Of a stretch of DNA of 64,000 nt, positions 8,922-17,689 are shown piece after piece. This stretch comes from SIG589 sp045652465 (lineage in GTDB: Bacteria; Bacillota; Clostridia; Oscillospirales; Acutalibacteraceae): contig JAZRUI010000010.1 of assembly GCA_045652465.1 (NCBI GenBank), positions 62,001-126,000 on the forward strand, read 5' to 3'. The position numbers and the translations under genes are program-made. The notes beneath the pieces were generated by a model. The model did no database searches and was not told the DNA's origin. It was given only the letters and a program-made list of their open reading frames with translations. Every line of letters begins with the position of its first letter. Position 1 is the first letter of the stretch.

Positions 8922-10886
8922 TTATTTGCCCTGACGAAGTTTTTCAATTCTATCACGCAAATGGGCGGCATGCTCAAATTCAAGCAGCTTGGCGGCATGC
9001 TTCATTTCGCGGGTCAGGCGGGCGATAAGTTCTTCCCTTTCCTTGCCGCTTAAGCGCTTTGTTTGCTTTGCCGAAGTTTTTTCATCGGATGCGCCGATTT
9101 CGATAATATCGCGAACATCCTTAACGATTGTGGTGGGAATAATGCCGTGTTTATCATTGTAATCCTTTTGGATTTCGCGGCGGCGGAGCGTTTCGGTTAT
9201 GGCGCGCTCCATCGAGCCTGTTACGCTATCGGCATACATAATAACCGTTCCGTTGGCGTTTCGGGCGGCGCGGCCAATGGTTTGGATAAGCGAGGTTTCG
9301 CTTCGGAGAAAGCCCTCCTTATCGGCATCCAAAATAGCCACGAGCGACACCTCGGGGATATCAAGACCCTCTCGGAGGAGGTTGATTCCAACAAGCACAT
9401 CGAACTTGCCCATTCGCAAATCGCGGATGATTTCCATTCGCTCGATAGTGTCGATATCATAATGCATATAGCGCACGGCGATATTAACGCCCTCTAAATA
9501 CTCGGTTAAATCCTCCGCCATTTTCTTGGTGAGCGTTGTGACAAGGACGCGCTCGCCGCGGGCGGTTCGAAGGTTGATTTCGGAAATAAGGTCATCAATT
9601 TGACCCTCACTCGGGCGAACCGAAATTTCGGGGTCTAAAAGGCCTGTCGGGCGGATAACCTGCTCAACAATTTGGGTTGATTTTTCGCGTTCCAAATCCC
9701 CGGGGGTTGCCGAAACGAAGAGGGCTTGACCCACATGGGCATAAAACTCATCGAAATTCAACGGGCGGTTATCAAATGCCGATGGCAGGCGGAAGCCGAA
9801 CTCAACAAGGTTTTCCTTTCTTGAGCGGTCGCCGCCATACATTCCCCTAACCTGCGGAAGCGTTACATGGGATTCATCAACAAAAAGCAGGAAATCATCG
9901 GGAAAATAATCGAGAAGAGTGAACGGAGTGCTGCCTGCGGGGCGGCGGGAAAGCACGCGCGAATAGTTTTCAACGCCCTTGCAGGTGCCGATTTCGCGGA
10001 GCATTTCAACATCATATTCGGTTCGCTGGCGGATTCGCTGCGCCTCGATTAGCTTGCCCTCCTCGGTGAATTCGCGAACGCGCGCCTCCATCTCATCCTC
10101 GATATCTTTGAGCGCATCGCCCATTTTATCGGGCGGCACGATATAGTGCGAAGCGGGATAGATAGCCGCGTGTTTAAGCGCCGATTTAACCTCGCCCGTT
10201 ACGGTGTTAACCTCGCAAATACGGTCGATTTCATCGCCAAAAAATTCAACGCGAAGGGCATAATCCATCGCATAGGACGGGAAAATTTCAACAACATCGC
10301 CGCGAACGCGGAACTTGTTGCGGGCAAAGGCGATATCGTTGCGCTCATACTGCAAATCAACCAGCTTGCGGATAAGCTCATCGCGGCTTTTTTGCATCCC
10401 AACGCGCAGGGAGATAACCATGCTACGATAGTCAATCGGGTTACCAAGGCTGTAAATGCAAGAAACGCTGGCAACGATTATAACATCGCGGCGCTCGGAA
10501 AGCGCGCAGGTTGCGCTATGGCGGAGTTTATCAATTTCATCGTTGATTGCCGAATCCTTTTCGATATAGGTATCGGTGCCGGGAATATATGCCTCGGGCT
10601 GATAATAGTCGTAATAGGAAACGAAGTATTCAACCGCGTTATCGGGGAAAAACTCGCGGAATTCGGAGCAAAGCTGCGCGGCGAGGGTTTTGTTATGGGC
10701 GAGTACGAGGGTTGGGCGGTTAACGCGCTCGATAATATTCGCCATTGTAAAGGTTTTGCCCGAGGCTGTAACACCCAGGAGGGTTTGCTCTTTATCGCCC
10801 CTATTTATACCCGCTACGATTTTTTCAATTGCCTCGGGCTGGTCGCCTGTTGGTTTATAGGGCGAATGCAACATAAATTTATCCAT
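8922..10886 (-). CDS. uvrB: Excinuclease ABC subunit B
   Basis: A 654-residue UvrB, the helicase-like subunit that verifies damage and recruits UvrC. It has the Walker A GVTASGKTFTMAN, the YYDYYQPEAYIP beta-hairpin that inserts between DNA strands, and the superfamily-2 motif NLLREGLDIPE. The C-terminal UVR motif contacts UvrC. I start it at the ATG at 10886 (MDKFMLHSPY), which has GAGGTGAG 4 nt upstream. A longer in-frame start 16 codons upstream would fall inside the promoter region and has no SD. The promoter at 10915-10942 overlaps the terminator of the upstream gene. Confidence 0.97.
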   Translation of the reverse strand: MDKFMLHSPYKPTGDQPEAIEKIVAGINRGDKEQTLLGVTASGKTFTMANIIERVNRPTLVLAHNKTLAAQLCSEFREFFPDNAVEYFVSYYDYYQPEAYIPGTDTYIEKDSAINDEIDKLRHSATCALSERRDVIIVASVSCIYSLGNPIDYRSMVISLRVGMQKSRDELIRKLVDLQYERNDIAFARNKFRVRGDVVEIFPSYAMDYALRVEFFGDEIDRICEVNTVTGEVKSALKHAAIYPASHYIVPPDKMGDALKDIEDEMEARVREFTEEGKLIEAQRIRQRTEYDVEMLREIGTCKGVENYSRVLSRRPAGSTPFTLLDYFPDDFLLFVDESHVTLPQVRGMYGGDRSRKENLVEFGFRLPSAFDNRPLNFDEFYAHVGQALFVSATPGDLEREKSTQIVEQVIRPTGLLDPEISVRPSEGQIDDLISEINLRTARGERVLVTTLTKKMAEDLTEYLEGVNIAVRYMHYDIDTIERMEIIRDLRMGKFDVLVGINLLREGLDIPEVSLVAILDADKEGFLRSETSLIQTIGRAARNANGTVIMYADSVTGSMERAITETLRRREIQKDYNDKHGIIPTTIVKDVRDIIEIGASDEKTSAKQTKRLSGKEREELIARLTREMKHAAKLLEFEHAAHLRDRIEKLRQGK

Positions 10887-10914
10887 CGTTCTCACCTCAA
10901 TTCCGTTTTTTATT

Positions 10915-10942
10915 ATTATACCACAAAAAAGCAAATAAGCAA
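10915..10942 (-). promoter_or_regulatory. Sigma-A-type promoter for uvrB
   Basis: On the minus strand TTGCTT and a consensus TATAAT are spaced by 16 bp, with the -10 about 29 bp upstream of the uvrB ATG. Confidence 0.6.
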
Positions 10943-10944
10943 AT

Positions 10945-10974
10945 AAAAAGCAACCGCGGGTGCGGTTGCTTTTT
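10945..10974 (-). terminator. Intrinsic terminator of the glycoside hydrolase gene
   Basis: A 13-bp perfect stem (AAAAAGCAACCGC / GCGGTTGCTTTTT) with a 4-nt loop lies directly after the stop of the upstream gene. A T-run ends the minus-strand copy. Confidence 0.88.
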
Positions 10975-10975
10975 A

Positions 10976-12868
10976 TTATTTTTCTATCGTTAACTTTTCA
11001 AGGGTTTCGCTATGGGCGGCGATTTCGCCATCAAGGAAAACGGTTAGACCCTTTCCCTTGCCGTATTTCTCGCCGGTTTTATCATAAAGCACGGTTACAT
11101 CCCTGCCCTGCCAGCGAACATCCTCGACGCAAAACCACTCCCATTCATCGGGGATTATGGGGCTGACAACAAGCCCATCCTTTATGGGGCGGATGCCCAA
11201 AAGTCCGTTTAGGACATTATCGATAAAGCTCGAATGGTTATAATCGCGATTCGGGGCAATCCAGCGGTTTTCCTCGGGATGATGGTCCTCGCGAACGGCA
11301 AAATCATCAACCGAATCGGTATCGTAATGACAAAGGCAATAGCGCTTTAAAAGCTCGAAATAATCGGCCTTTTTAACCGAATGATTCTTATAATCATGCA
11401 AAAGGTTTGCCATACCGAGCAGGATTAGGCTATAGGTATAGGGCCAAACGGGGCCGTTCCAAAGGCAGCCATGACCAAACGGCTGCATATAATGCGGGTT
11501 TTCCTTTTCAAGGGTTGTAACGCCGAAGGGAGCCAAGAATGTGTCCTCTCGCATTATGTAGTCCCAAGCCTTGGCATAGCGCTCCTCATCGGGCGCCAAA
11601 TTAAAGCTCCAAGCCGAATAGCAGTTGCTCTCCTTGCCCTTGATTTTGATTTTATCAACATTGGTTATCTCAACAAAGAAGGAGATATCATCATCCCAAA
11701 GCTTTTCAAAAATCGCGGTTTTGATTTCATCGGCACGACGGTTGAAATAGAGCGCATCCGACCAATGGCGACCGATTGCCGAAGAGATTTTCGCCATTGA
11801 ATAACCCGCTGCAGCCATAAAGCAGTTGGCGTTCATACGATAGCTCTCATCGCCGCCTATTATCTTCCAAAAGCTGCCGCAGCCCCAAGGCTCAAAGGTA
11901 TAGCAAACGACAAGTTCATATGCCGAAACGGCGCCACCCTCGGCGTTTTCGAACTCAACCTTGATTCTATCGGTCGGCACCTTATCGAAGGTTACCTCGG
12001 TCATTTTAGCATCATATTTCCAAGGGGCAAACTCGAGATTTTGAACCGCTTTCCACTCGCCCTCACAGTTATAATAAACCTTGAGGCCCTGCGGCTCGGT
12101 TTTATACCAAATGCGGAGTCCCGTTGCATAGAAATTTTCAATGGGAGCATCGATGATAACATAATCGGATGCGTTGCCCGAGCCCTCCGCCGACCAATAG
12201 TCGCCACGGATGGAGTTATCGGTTAGGGCATCAAGAGATGAGCCCTTGGCAACGAAGGAAGCCGAATAGGTCAGCTCGCGCTCGATTTTATCATAGCCGT
12301 TAACGCCCGCCTCCTGACCCTCGGTGCCGTTTTGCATATAATAAAGGCCAAAGTCGGGGTCGAACTTAAAATACTGATAGTTAAAGCGGGCAACCAACTT
12401 AAAATAGTTATCCTTTAGGTTTTCGAGGTCGCCATCGAGGAGGTATTTTTGATAAACGGAATCTAAAAGATAGTTCCAATAATCAACATTTATGGGGGTT
12501 ACATCGATATAATCGTTGAGATATTTGGTGTTGCGAACCCAGCGGGCATCGCGAACATGGGCACCCTGAGCGCAATCGATATATCTATGATATCCGCTGC
12601 CGACCGATGCCTCGCAATATTCGTATTTGCCCCCTTCCCTGCGCTTTGAGAGGCAGGCAAGCAGGTTTTTCCAACGATAGTAATAGACCTTGTCAAGCAA
12701 GGTGTCGGGCGTTGAGATGTAGGGAATATTCTCGAGGAGCCAATCCTTTTGGGTTAAAGTTTCGGACTCGTTTTCATGGATTTCATCGGTGTGACCGATG
12801 ATTTTATCGGGGGTGTTCAGGCTTTTGATATCCTGATTATCGAGAATTTCACATTTGTTCAGAATCAT
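10976..12868 (-). CDS. (alpha/alpha)-toroid glycoside hydrolase with an inserted beta-sandwich domain
   Basis: A 630-residue protein whose framework resembles the MGH1/GH63-type (alpha/alpha)6 glycosidases. There is an acid-rich active-site segment YYMQNGTEGQEAG near residue 176, and the C-terminal blocks NGPVWPYTYSLILLG, NRWIAPNRDYNHSSF and GLVVSPIIP are typical of these toroids. Between about residues 205 and 322 is an insert that reads like a discoidin or F5/8 type C carbohydrate-binding sandwich (LTDNSIRGDYW, VIID, VEFENAEGG). There is no signal peptide, so it is probably cytoplasmic. The substrate is not evident. AGGTGG lies 4-5 nt before the ATG. It is flanked by terminators and appears monocistronic. 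Confidence 0.72.
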   Translation of the reverse strand: MILNKCEILDNQDIKSLNTPDKIIGHTDEIHENESETLTQKDWLLENIPYISTPDTLLDKVYYYRWKNLLACLSKRREGGKYEYCEASVGSGYHRYIDCAQGAHVRDARWVRNTKYLNDYIDVTPINVDYWNYLLDSVYQKYLLDGDLENLKDNYFKLVARFNYQYFKFDPDFGLYYMQNGTEGQEAGVNGYDKIERELTYSASFVAKGSSLDALTDNSIRGDYWSAEGSGNASDYVIIDAPIENFYATGLRIWYKTEPQGLKVYYNCEGEWKAVQNLEFAPWKYDAKMTEVTFDKVPTDRIKVEFENAEGGAVSAYELVVCYTFEPWGCGSFWKIIGGDESYRMNANCFMAAAGYSMAKISSAIGRHWSDALYFNRRADEIKTAIFEKLWDDDISFFVEITNVDKIKIKGKESNCYSAWSFNLAPDEERYAKAWDYIMREDTFLAPFGVTTLEKENPHYMQPFGHGCLWNGPVWPYTYSLILLGMANLLHDYKNHSVKKADYFELLKRYCLCHYDTDSVDDFAVREDHHPEENRWIAPNRDYNHSSFIDNVLNGLLGIRPIKDGLVVSPIIPDEWEWFCVEDVRWQGRDVTVLYDKTGEKYGKGKGLTVFLDGEIAAHSETLEKLTIEK

Positions 12869-12911
12869 AAAACCACCTCATAAACATTTTAACATAGATT
12901 TTAGAAAAATA

Positions 12912-12954
12912 AAAGCGGTGCCGCGGATTTAGTAAAAATTCGCACTACCGCTTT
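12912..12954 (-). terminator. Intrinsic terminator of the ATP synthase operon
   Basis: An outer stem AAAGCGGT / ACCGCTTT encloses a weaker inner stem. On the minus strand the 3' arm runs into CTTTTATTTTTC. It lies immediately after the epsilon-subunit stop. Confidence 0.8.
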
Positions 12955-12957
12955 AGA

Positions 12958-13236
12958 TTATATAAATTTTTCGACCGTTACGGTAACGGTATTGGAATCG
13001 ACGGTTGCAAAGCCTCCGGAAACCTCGGCGCGATAAACCTCTTTGCCATCTTTTTTGGCGAAAATTGCGCCTTTGCCTAACGCTATGAGCGCCGAAGTAT
13101 GACCTTTATGGATGCCATAGCTGCCGCCGCCTTTGCCTTGGCTGTTATCGCACACAGTCAGGTTAACGCTGTCGCAAGCGAGAGTTGCGGTTTCGGCTGC
13201 GGGGCTTAAAACCTTTAGGGTTAGTTCTTTTTCCAT
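12958..13236 (-). CDS. atpC: F1 ATP synthase epsilon subunit, N-terminal domain only
   Basis: A 92-residue epsilon subunit. Only the N-terminal beta-sandwich that binds gamma and the c-ring is present. The usual subunit is about 130-140 residues, with a C-terminal pair of helices that can extend and inhibit ATP hydrolysis. Here the reading frame stops just after ...TVTVEKFI and the transcription terminator follows directly, so the loss appears genuine rather than a gene split. The insertion CDNSQGKGGGSYGIHKGH, ending in the conserved GxHxGH-like segment, is recognisable. It is the last gene of the atp operon, 9 bp after the beta gene. Confidence 0.9.
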   Translation of the reverse strand: MEKELTLKVLSPAAETATLACDSVNLTVCDNSQGKGGGSYGIHKGHTSALIALGKGAIFAKKDGKEVYRAEVSGGFATVDSNTVTVTVEKFI

Positions 13237-13245
13237 CGCTTTGCC

Positions 13246-14637
13246 CTACATTTCCTTTTGTTTTTTGAAAACATCATCGATGGTTCCGCACATTAAGAAA
13301 GCCTGCTCGGGGATGTTATCACATTCGCCGCCCAAAATTGCTTCCATTCCCTCAACGGTTTTATGCATGGGAACGAAGATGCCCTTTTGACCTGTGAAGC
13401 TTTCGGCAACATGGAAGGGCTGGCTCATAAAGCGCTGAACCTTTCGGGCGCGTTTAACGAGCATTTTATCCTCGGCGGAAAGCTCATCCATACCCAAAAT
13501 TGCGATAATATCCTGAAGTTCGGCATATTTTTGCAAAACGCGCTGGGTTTCTTTGGAAACATCATAATGGCGGTTGCCGACAAAATCGGGGGTTAGCGCA
13601 CGCGAAGAGGATGCGAGCGGGTCAACCGCGGGATAGATACCGAGTTCAACGATTTTTCTTGATAAAACGGTTGTTGCATCAAGATGGGAGAAGGTTGTTG
13701 CGGGGGCGGGGTCGGTTAGGTCGTCGGCGGGAACATAAACCGCTTGAACCGATGTTATTGAACCGTTACCCGTCGAAACGATGCGCTCCTGCAGCTTGCC
13801 CATTTCAGATGCCAAGGTCGGCTGATAGCCAACTGCCGAGGGCATTCGACCCAAAAGCGCCGAAACCTCGCTGCCTGCTTGGGTAAAACGATAGATATTA
13901 TCGATAAAAAGGAGAACATCCTTTTGAGCTTCCTCGCGGAAATATTCCGCCATGGTAAGACCAACGAGCGGAACTCGAAGACGGGCGCCTGCGGTTTCGT
14001 TCATTTGGCCGAAAACGAGGGCGGTTTTATCGATAACGCCCGACTGGCGCATTTCGTTCCAAAGGTCGTTACCCTCGCGGGAACGCTCTCCAACGCCTGC
14101 AAAAACCGAATAGCCATCGTGTTCGAAGGCTACATTGCGGATAAGTTCCATTATGAGAACGGTTTTACCAACGCCTGCGCCACCAAAAAGACCGATTTTT
14201 CCGCCGCGAAGATAGGGCGTCATCAAATCGATAACCTTTATTCCCGTTTCAAGGATTTCATCGGATGAAACGATTTCGGAAAAAGGCGGAGCGGGATGAT
14301 GAATCGGCCAATGGAGCTCGGTTTTGATGCTCTCGCCGCCATCAATGGGTTTACCCGTTACATTAACCATTCTACCGATGGTTTCTTCACCGACGCAAAT
14401 CTTTATGGGCTCGCCTGTATCAACGGCGGCAAGACCGCGAGACATACCGTCGGTCGGGTTCATGGAAATGCAACGAACCTCGCCATCGCCCAAATGCTGG
14501 GAAACCTCGAGGGTGTATATTTCGTTATTAATTTCAATAGTTACGGCATTGAAAATATCAGGGACCTCGTTTTTATCAAACAAAATATCGACAACGGGTC
14601 CTGTTATTCTTTGAACCATACCTATGCCTTTTTGCAT
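13246..14637 (-). CDS. atpD: F1 ATP synthase beta subunit (catalytic)
   Basis: A 463-residue catalytic beta subunit. The P-loop is GGAGVGKT, followed by GVGERSREGNDL with the catalytic glutamate region, then the ALLGRMPSAVGYQPTLA block and the Walker B LLFIDNIYRF. Length and motif order are normal. The N-terminus MQKGIGMVQRITGPVVDILF is the usual barrel domain. It lies 2 bp after atpG and 9 bp before atpC, in the operon driven from the promoter at 19386-19414. Confidence 0.98.
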   Translation of the reverse strand: MQKGIGMVQRITGPVVDILFDKNEVPDIFNAVTIEINNEIYTLEVSQHLGDGEVRCISMNPTDGMSRGLAAVDTGEPIKICVGEETIGRMVNVTGKPIDGGESIKTELHWPIHHPAPPFSEIVSSDEILETGIKVIDLMTPYLRGGKIGLFGGAGVGKTVLIMELIRNVAFEHDGYSVFAGVGERSREGNDLWNEMRQSGVIDKTALVFGQMNETAGARLRVPLVGLTMAEYFREEAQKDVLLFIDNIYRFTQAGSEVSALLGRMPSAVGYQPTLASEMGKLQERIVSTGNGSITSVQAVYVPADDLTDPAPATTFSHLDATTVLSRKIVELGIYPAVDPLASSSRALTPDFVGNRHYDVSKETQRVLQKYAELQDIIAILGMDELSAEDKMLVKRARKVQRFMSQPFHVAESFTGQKGIFVPMHKTVEGMEAILGGECDNIPEQAFLMCGTIDDVFKKQKEM

Positions 14638-14639
14638 TG

Positions 14640-15473
14640 TTACACTTCCGTTTCTTGTGTGTATTCTACTGCGGTTTCCAAAACATCAGCCGTTACGCTG
14701 CTTTGGCGCTGGCGGTTGATTTCCGCCTCGAGTTCATTGCAAAGCTCTGTTGCAGTGTCATATGCGGAGCGCATAGTCATCAGCGTTGCGGCTTGGGCGC
14801 CGAGCGAGGTTTCGCTTACGCGGCGAAAAACAAGCGCACCGATAACGGTTTTAACGGTTTTGGAAATAATGGTTTGTTTATCGGGGACAAAAAGCAACTG
14901 CTCGGACGATTCATCCTCCTCGCTCGGAATAAACAAATCCATTAAAGAGGGGGTTTGAACCATCATATTGCGGTATTTTTGATAGATAATCTTAACCGTC
15001 GAAAACTCGCCGCGAAGCAAGCCGCTATAAATGCGCTCGGCGAGAGGTTCGGTTTCGACCGAACTCGGAACATCGCCAAACTCAAATTCGGCGGTCAGCG
15101 GCAAATGTTTAAGCCGAAAATATTCGATTAGCTTCTTGCCGCAAACGAGGCAAACGGGGTTTTCCTCCTGCCCTATTTCTTTTTCGGCAAAGGCGGCAAG
15201 CTCGGCATTAATTTTTCCGCACATACCCTTGTTTGCGCCTAAAATTATGAAGCAAACAGGCGCATCCTCTTTCGGGGCGGGAAAACTTTTGGTCCACTCG
15301 CTGCTATAGTTTTTATAGAGCCTGCTACATTCCCTTTCATACTCACTATCGTTCGAAAAAAGGGTTGCAAGGCGCGAATATTTAACGGTTGCTGCCGTTT
15401 TCATAGCATTTGAAAGCTTTTGGGTTGAACGGATGCCGCGCAGTTTTTTTCGAAGAGATTGAACGGTCGGCAT
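14640..15473 (-). CDS. atpG: F1 ATP synthase gamma subunit
   Basis: A 277-residue gamma subunit, the rotor shaft. The N-terminal helix contains LRKKLRGIRSTQKLSNAMKT and the C-terminal helix contains GAQAATLMTMRSAYDTA, the two conserved coiled-coil halves. The central block is divergent: the usual SDRGLCG is GANKGMCG here. There is a short C-terminal extension after the RQ segment. The start codon overlaps the stop of the preceding alpha-fusion gene (both touch 15473), so translation is coupled. Divergence in gamma fits the other departures in this enzyme. Confidence 0.93.
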   Translation of the reverse strand: MPTVQSLRKKLRGIRSTQKLSNAMKTAATVKYSRLATLFSNDSEYERECSRLYKNYSSEWTKSFPAPKEDAPVCFIILGANKGMCGKINAELAAFAEKEIGQEENPVCLVCGKKLIEYFRLKHLPLTAEFEFGDVPSSVETEPLAERIYSGLLRGEFSTVKIIYQKYRNMMVQTPSLMDLFIPSEEDESSEQLLFVPDKQTIISKTVKTVIGALVFRRVSETSLGAQAATLMTMRSAYDTATELCNELEAEINRQRQSSVTADVLETAVEYTQETEV

Positions 15474-17686
15474 CAGTTCTCACACTCCCTAAATTCTTCC
15501 AAAGCTGCCAAAAGTTCGGCTTTGGAATCGGGGGTTAGTTTTTTGCCCGATTTCAGCTTTTCTAAAATATCCGCCTTTTGCGAGGCGAAGAAATCGAAGA
15601 GGTTTCGCTCAAATTTAGGCATCTCGGCGGGAGCGATTTTATCGGCAAAGCCCTCGCTGACTGCGAAAATTAAAAGCGCCTGAAGATGGTCATCCACCGG
15701 GGCATATCGAGCCTGCTTGAGCGCCTCCATAAGAAGCGCGCCCGAAGAAAGGGCTTTTGCGGTTGCATCATCGATATCCGAGCCGAATTGCATAAATTCC
15801 TTAAGCTCGCGATACTGCGCAAGGCGGGTTCGAAGGTTTGCCGAAACCTGCTTCATAAGGCCGCTTTGAGCCGCGCCGCCAACGCGGGAAACCGAAAGAC
15901 CCACATTGATTGCGGGGCGTTGACCCTCGTTAAAGAGTTCGGAATCAAGGAATATTTGACCATCGGTTATGGAGATAACATTTGTTGGGATATATGCCGA
16001 AATATCGCCCGCTAGGGTTTCGATAATCGGAAGCGCGGTTATAGAGCCGCCGCCGAGTTCATCAGAAAGATGTGCAGCGCGCTCCAAAAGTCTTGAATGG
16101 AGATAGAAAATATCGCCGGGATATGCCTCACGACCCGAAGGGCGATGAAGAAGAAGCGAAAGCTCGCGATAGGCAACGGCATGCTTCGAAAGGTCATCAT
16201 AAACGATTAAAACATCCTTGCCTGCATACATAAAGTATTCAGCCATCGCCGAGCCCGAGAAGGGAGCGATATACTGCAGCGCTGCCGAGCCCGATGCGGG
16301 AACGGCAATAATAGTTGTGTATTCAAGGGCGCCATGGGACTTGAGCTTTTCGCGAATTTCGGCAACAAGGGTTTCCTTTTGACCGATTGCAACATAGATA
16401 CAAACGGTGTTCTTTCCCTTTTGGTTAATGATGGTATCGACCGCGATGGCGGTTTTGCCCGTTTGACGGTCACCGATTATGAGCTCGCGCTGACCCTTTC
16501 CAATGGGAACGAGGGCATCGATTGCCTTAATACCTGTATTGAGCGGGCTGGAAACAGGACTGCGCTCGAGAATTGCGGGGGCATGGAATTCAATCGGGCG
16601 ACGCTCTTTTTGCGGAAGGTAGCCTTCGCCATCGATAGGATTGCCGAGCGCATCAACAACTCTTCCGAGCAGCGATTCGCCAACGGGAACCGAGGCGATT
16701 CTTCCTACCCTGCGAACACGCGAGCCGCTTTCGATATGCTCATATTCGCCGAAAATAACGCAGCCGATGCGGTTTTGCTGAATATCGAGCACCATTCCGC
16801 GCTCGCCGCATTCAAACTCAATAACCTCGCCATACATAATATCGGCAAGACCATCCATCCAACAAATACCATCGGACACGGTCATAACCCTGCCGAGCTG
16901 ATAAACATGGATATGGGGGTCGAAATTCTTGGCTTTATCGGCAAATTCCTTAATTAACTCGCCTGCCGCATCGTTGCTGTTGATGGGGTCGCGGGTTAGG
17001 CTCTTTTTAAACTGATATAGCTCCTCGGCTACGGTTCCGTCATAAACAGTATCGCCTATGCGGAGTTTGAAGCCTCCGATAAGCTCACTATCCTGCAAGA
17101 ACCAAAGCGAGGTTTTGCCGTTGGCGGCATCAACAAGTTCGGTTGTTGCCTTATCGATGCGATTCATAAGCTCCTGCGGCAATGGGTAAGCAGACGTTAC
17201 CGTTACATACAGCACGCCTTTATGCTTCAAATACGCCATATCGCCCGGGGTTAGCTTGATGCGCGGAAGAATGGCATCAAGAACCTGCTCATCGATTTCG
17301 CGGATTTTTTCATAATATGGCGAAGCGGAGAAAAGTTCCGCAACGCATTTTTTCATAACCGAGAAAAGCTCCTCGCGGGCATCAACAATCATCTCGCGAT
17401 GAACCTCGCGGCATTCGCGCTCGCCAAACTCGCTGATTTGCGTAGTCTTCTCATCGACCATAGCGTTAGCCTCAAGCACCTCGCGGGAGGCTTCGGGCTC
17501 TTTAACGGTCGGAGCATAATCGATGAGCGCGGGCATGGGCAAGTTTTCCTCATCCTCGGCTTCTTTTAATTCTTTTTCTATTCTTTCAAGGCGGCGGCTG
17601 AAGATTCCGAATACAATCTTCCTGCCGAATAAGAAAAGTATTAAAGCAAGGATAAGGAAATTGATAATCACATATTTCAGTTCCAT
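15473..17686 (-). CDS. atpA: Fused ATP synthase subunit: b-like anchor, delta C-terminal domain and complete alpha subunit
   Basis: One uninterrupted 737-residue frame. Residues 5-29 are a membrane helix like that of a b subunit, followed by a short charged coil. About 155-231 match the delta (OSCP) C-terminal domain, including SAYPLPQEL, SELIGGFKLRIGD and YDGTV. The usual delta N-terminal helical bundle is reduced or unrecognisable. From about 235 to the end is a complete alpha subunit: P-loop GDRQTGKT at 405-412, IAPFSGSAMAEYF, and SVSRVGG with the arginine finger. No other delta or alpha gene is in the operon, and atpF lies 3 bp upstream. I see no in-frame ATG, GTG or TTG with an SD near the delta-alpha junction. 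Membrane and F1 stator location is inferred. Confidence 0.93.
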   Translation of the reverse strand: MELKYVIINFLILALILFLFGRKIVFGIFSRRLERIEKELKEAEDEENLPMPALIDYAPTVKEPEASREVLEANAMVDEKTTQISEFGERECREVHREMIVDAREELFSVMKKCVAELFSASPYYEKIREIDEQVLDAILPRIKLTPGDMAYLKHKGVLYVTVTSAYPLPQELMNRIDKATTELVDAANGKTSLWFLQDSELIGGFKLRIGDTVYDGTVAEELYQFKKSLTRDPINSNDAAGELIKEFADKAKNFDPHIHVYQLGRVMTVSDGICWMDGLADIMYGEVIEFECGERGMVLDIQQNRIGCVIFGEYEHIESGSRVRRVGRIASVPVGESLLGRVVDALGNPIDGEGYLPQKERRPIEFHAPAILERSPVSSPLNTGIKAIDALVPIGKGQRELIIGDRQTGKTAIAVDTIINQKGKNTVCIYVAIGQKETLVAEIREKLKSHGALEYTTIIAVPASGSAALQYIAPFSGSAMAEYFMYAGKDVLIVYDDLSKHAVAYRELSLLLHRPSGREAYPGDIFYLHSRLLERAAHLSDELGGGSITALPIIETLAGDISAYIPTNVISITDGQIFLDSELFNEGQRPAINVGLSVSRVGGAAQSGLMKQVSANLRTRLAQYRELKEFMQFGSDIDDATAKALSSGALLMEALKQARYAPVDDHLQALLIFAVSEGFADKIAPAEMPKFERNLFDFFASQKADILEKLKSGKKLTPDSKAELLAALEEFRECEN

Positions 17687-17689
17687 AAT

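Noticed and set aside
8797..10950. LexA/SOS box for uvrA or uvrB
   Set aside because: Neither promoter has a clear clostridial LexA palindrome that I can point to.
16900..17000. Internal start that would produce a separate alpha subunit
   Set aside because: A GAGGAGC is present near 17018, but no ATG, GTG or TTG follows in frame at a usable distance.
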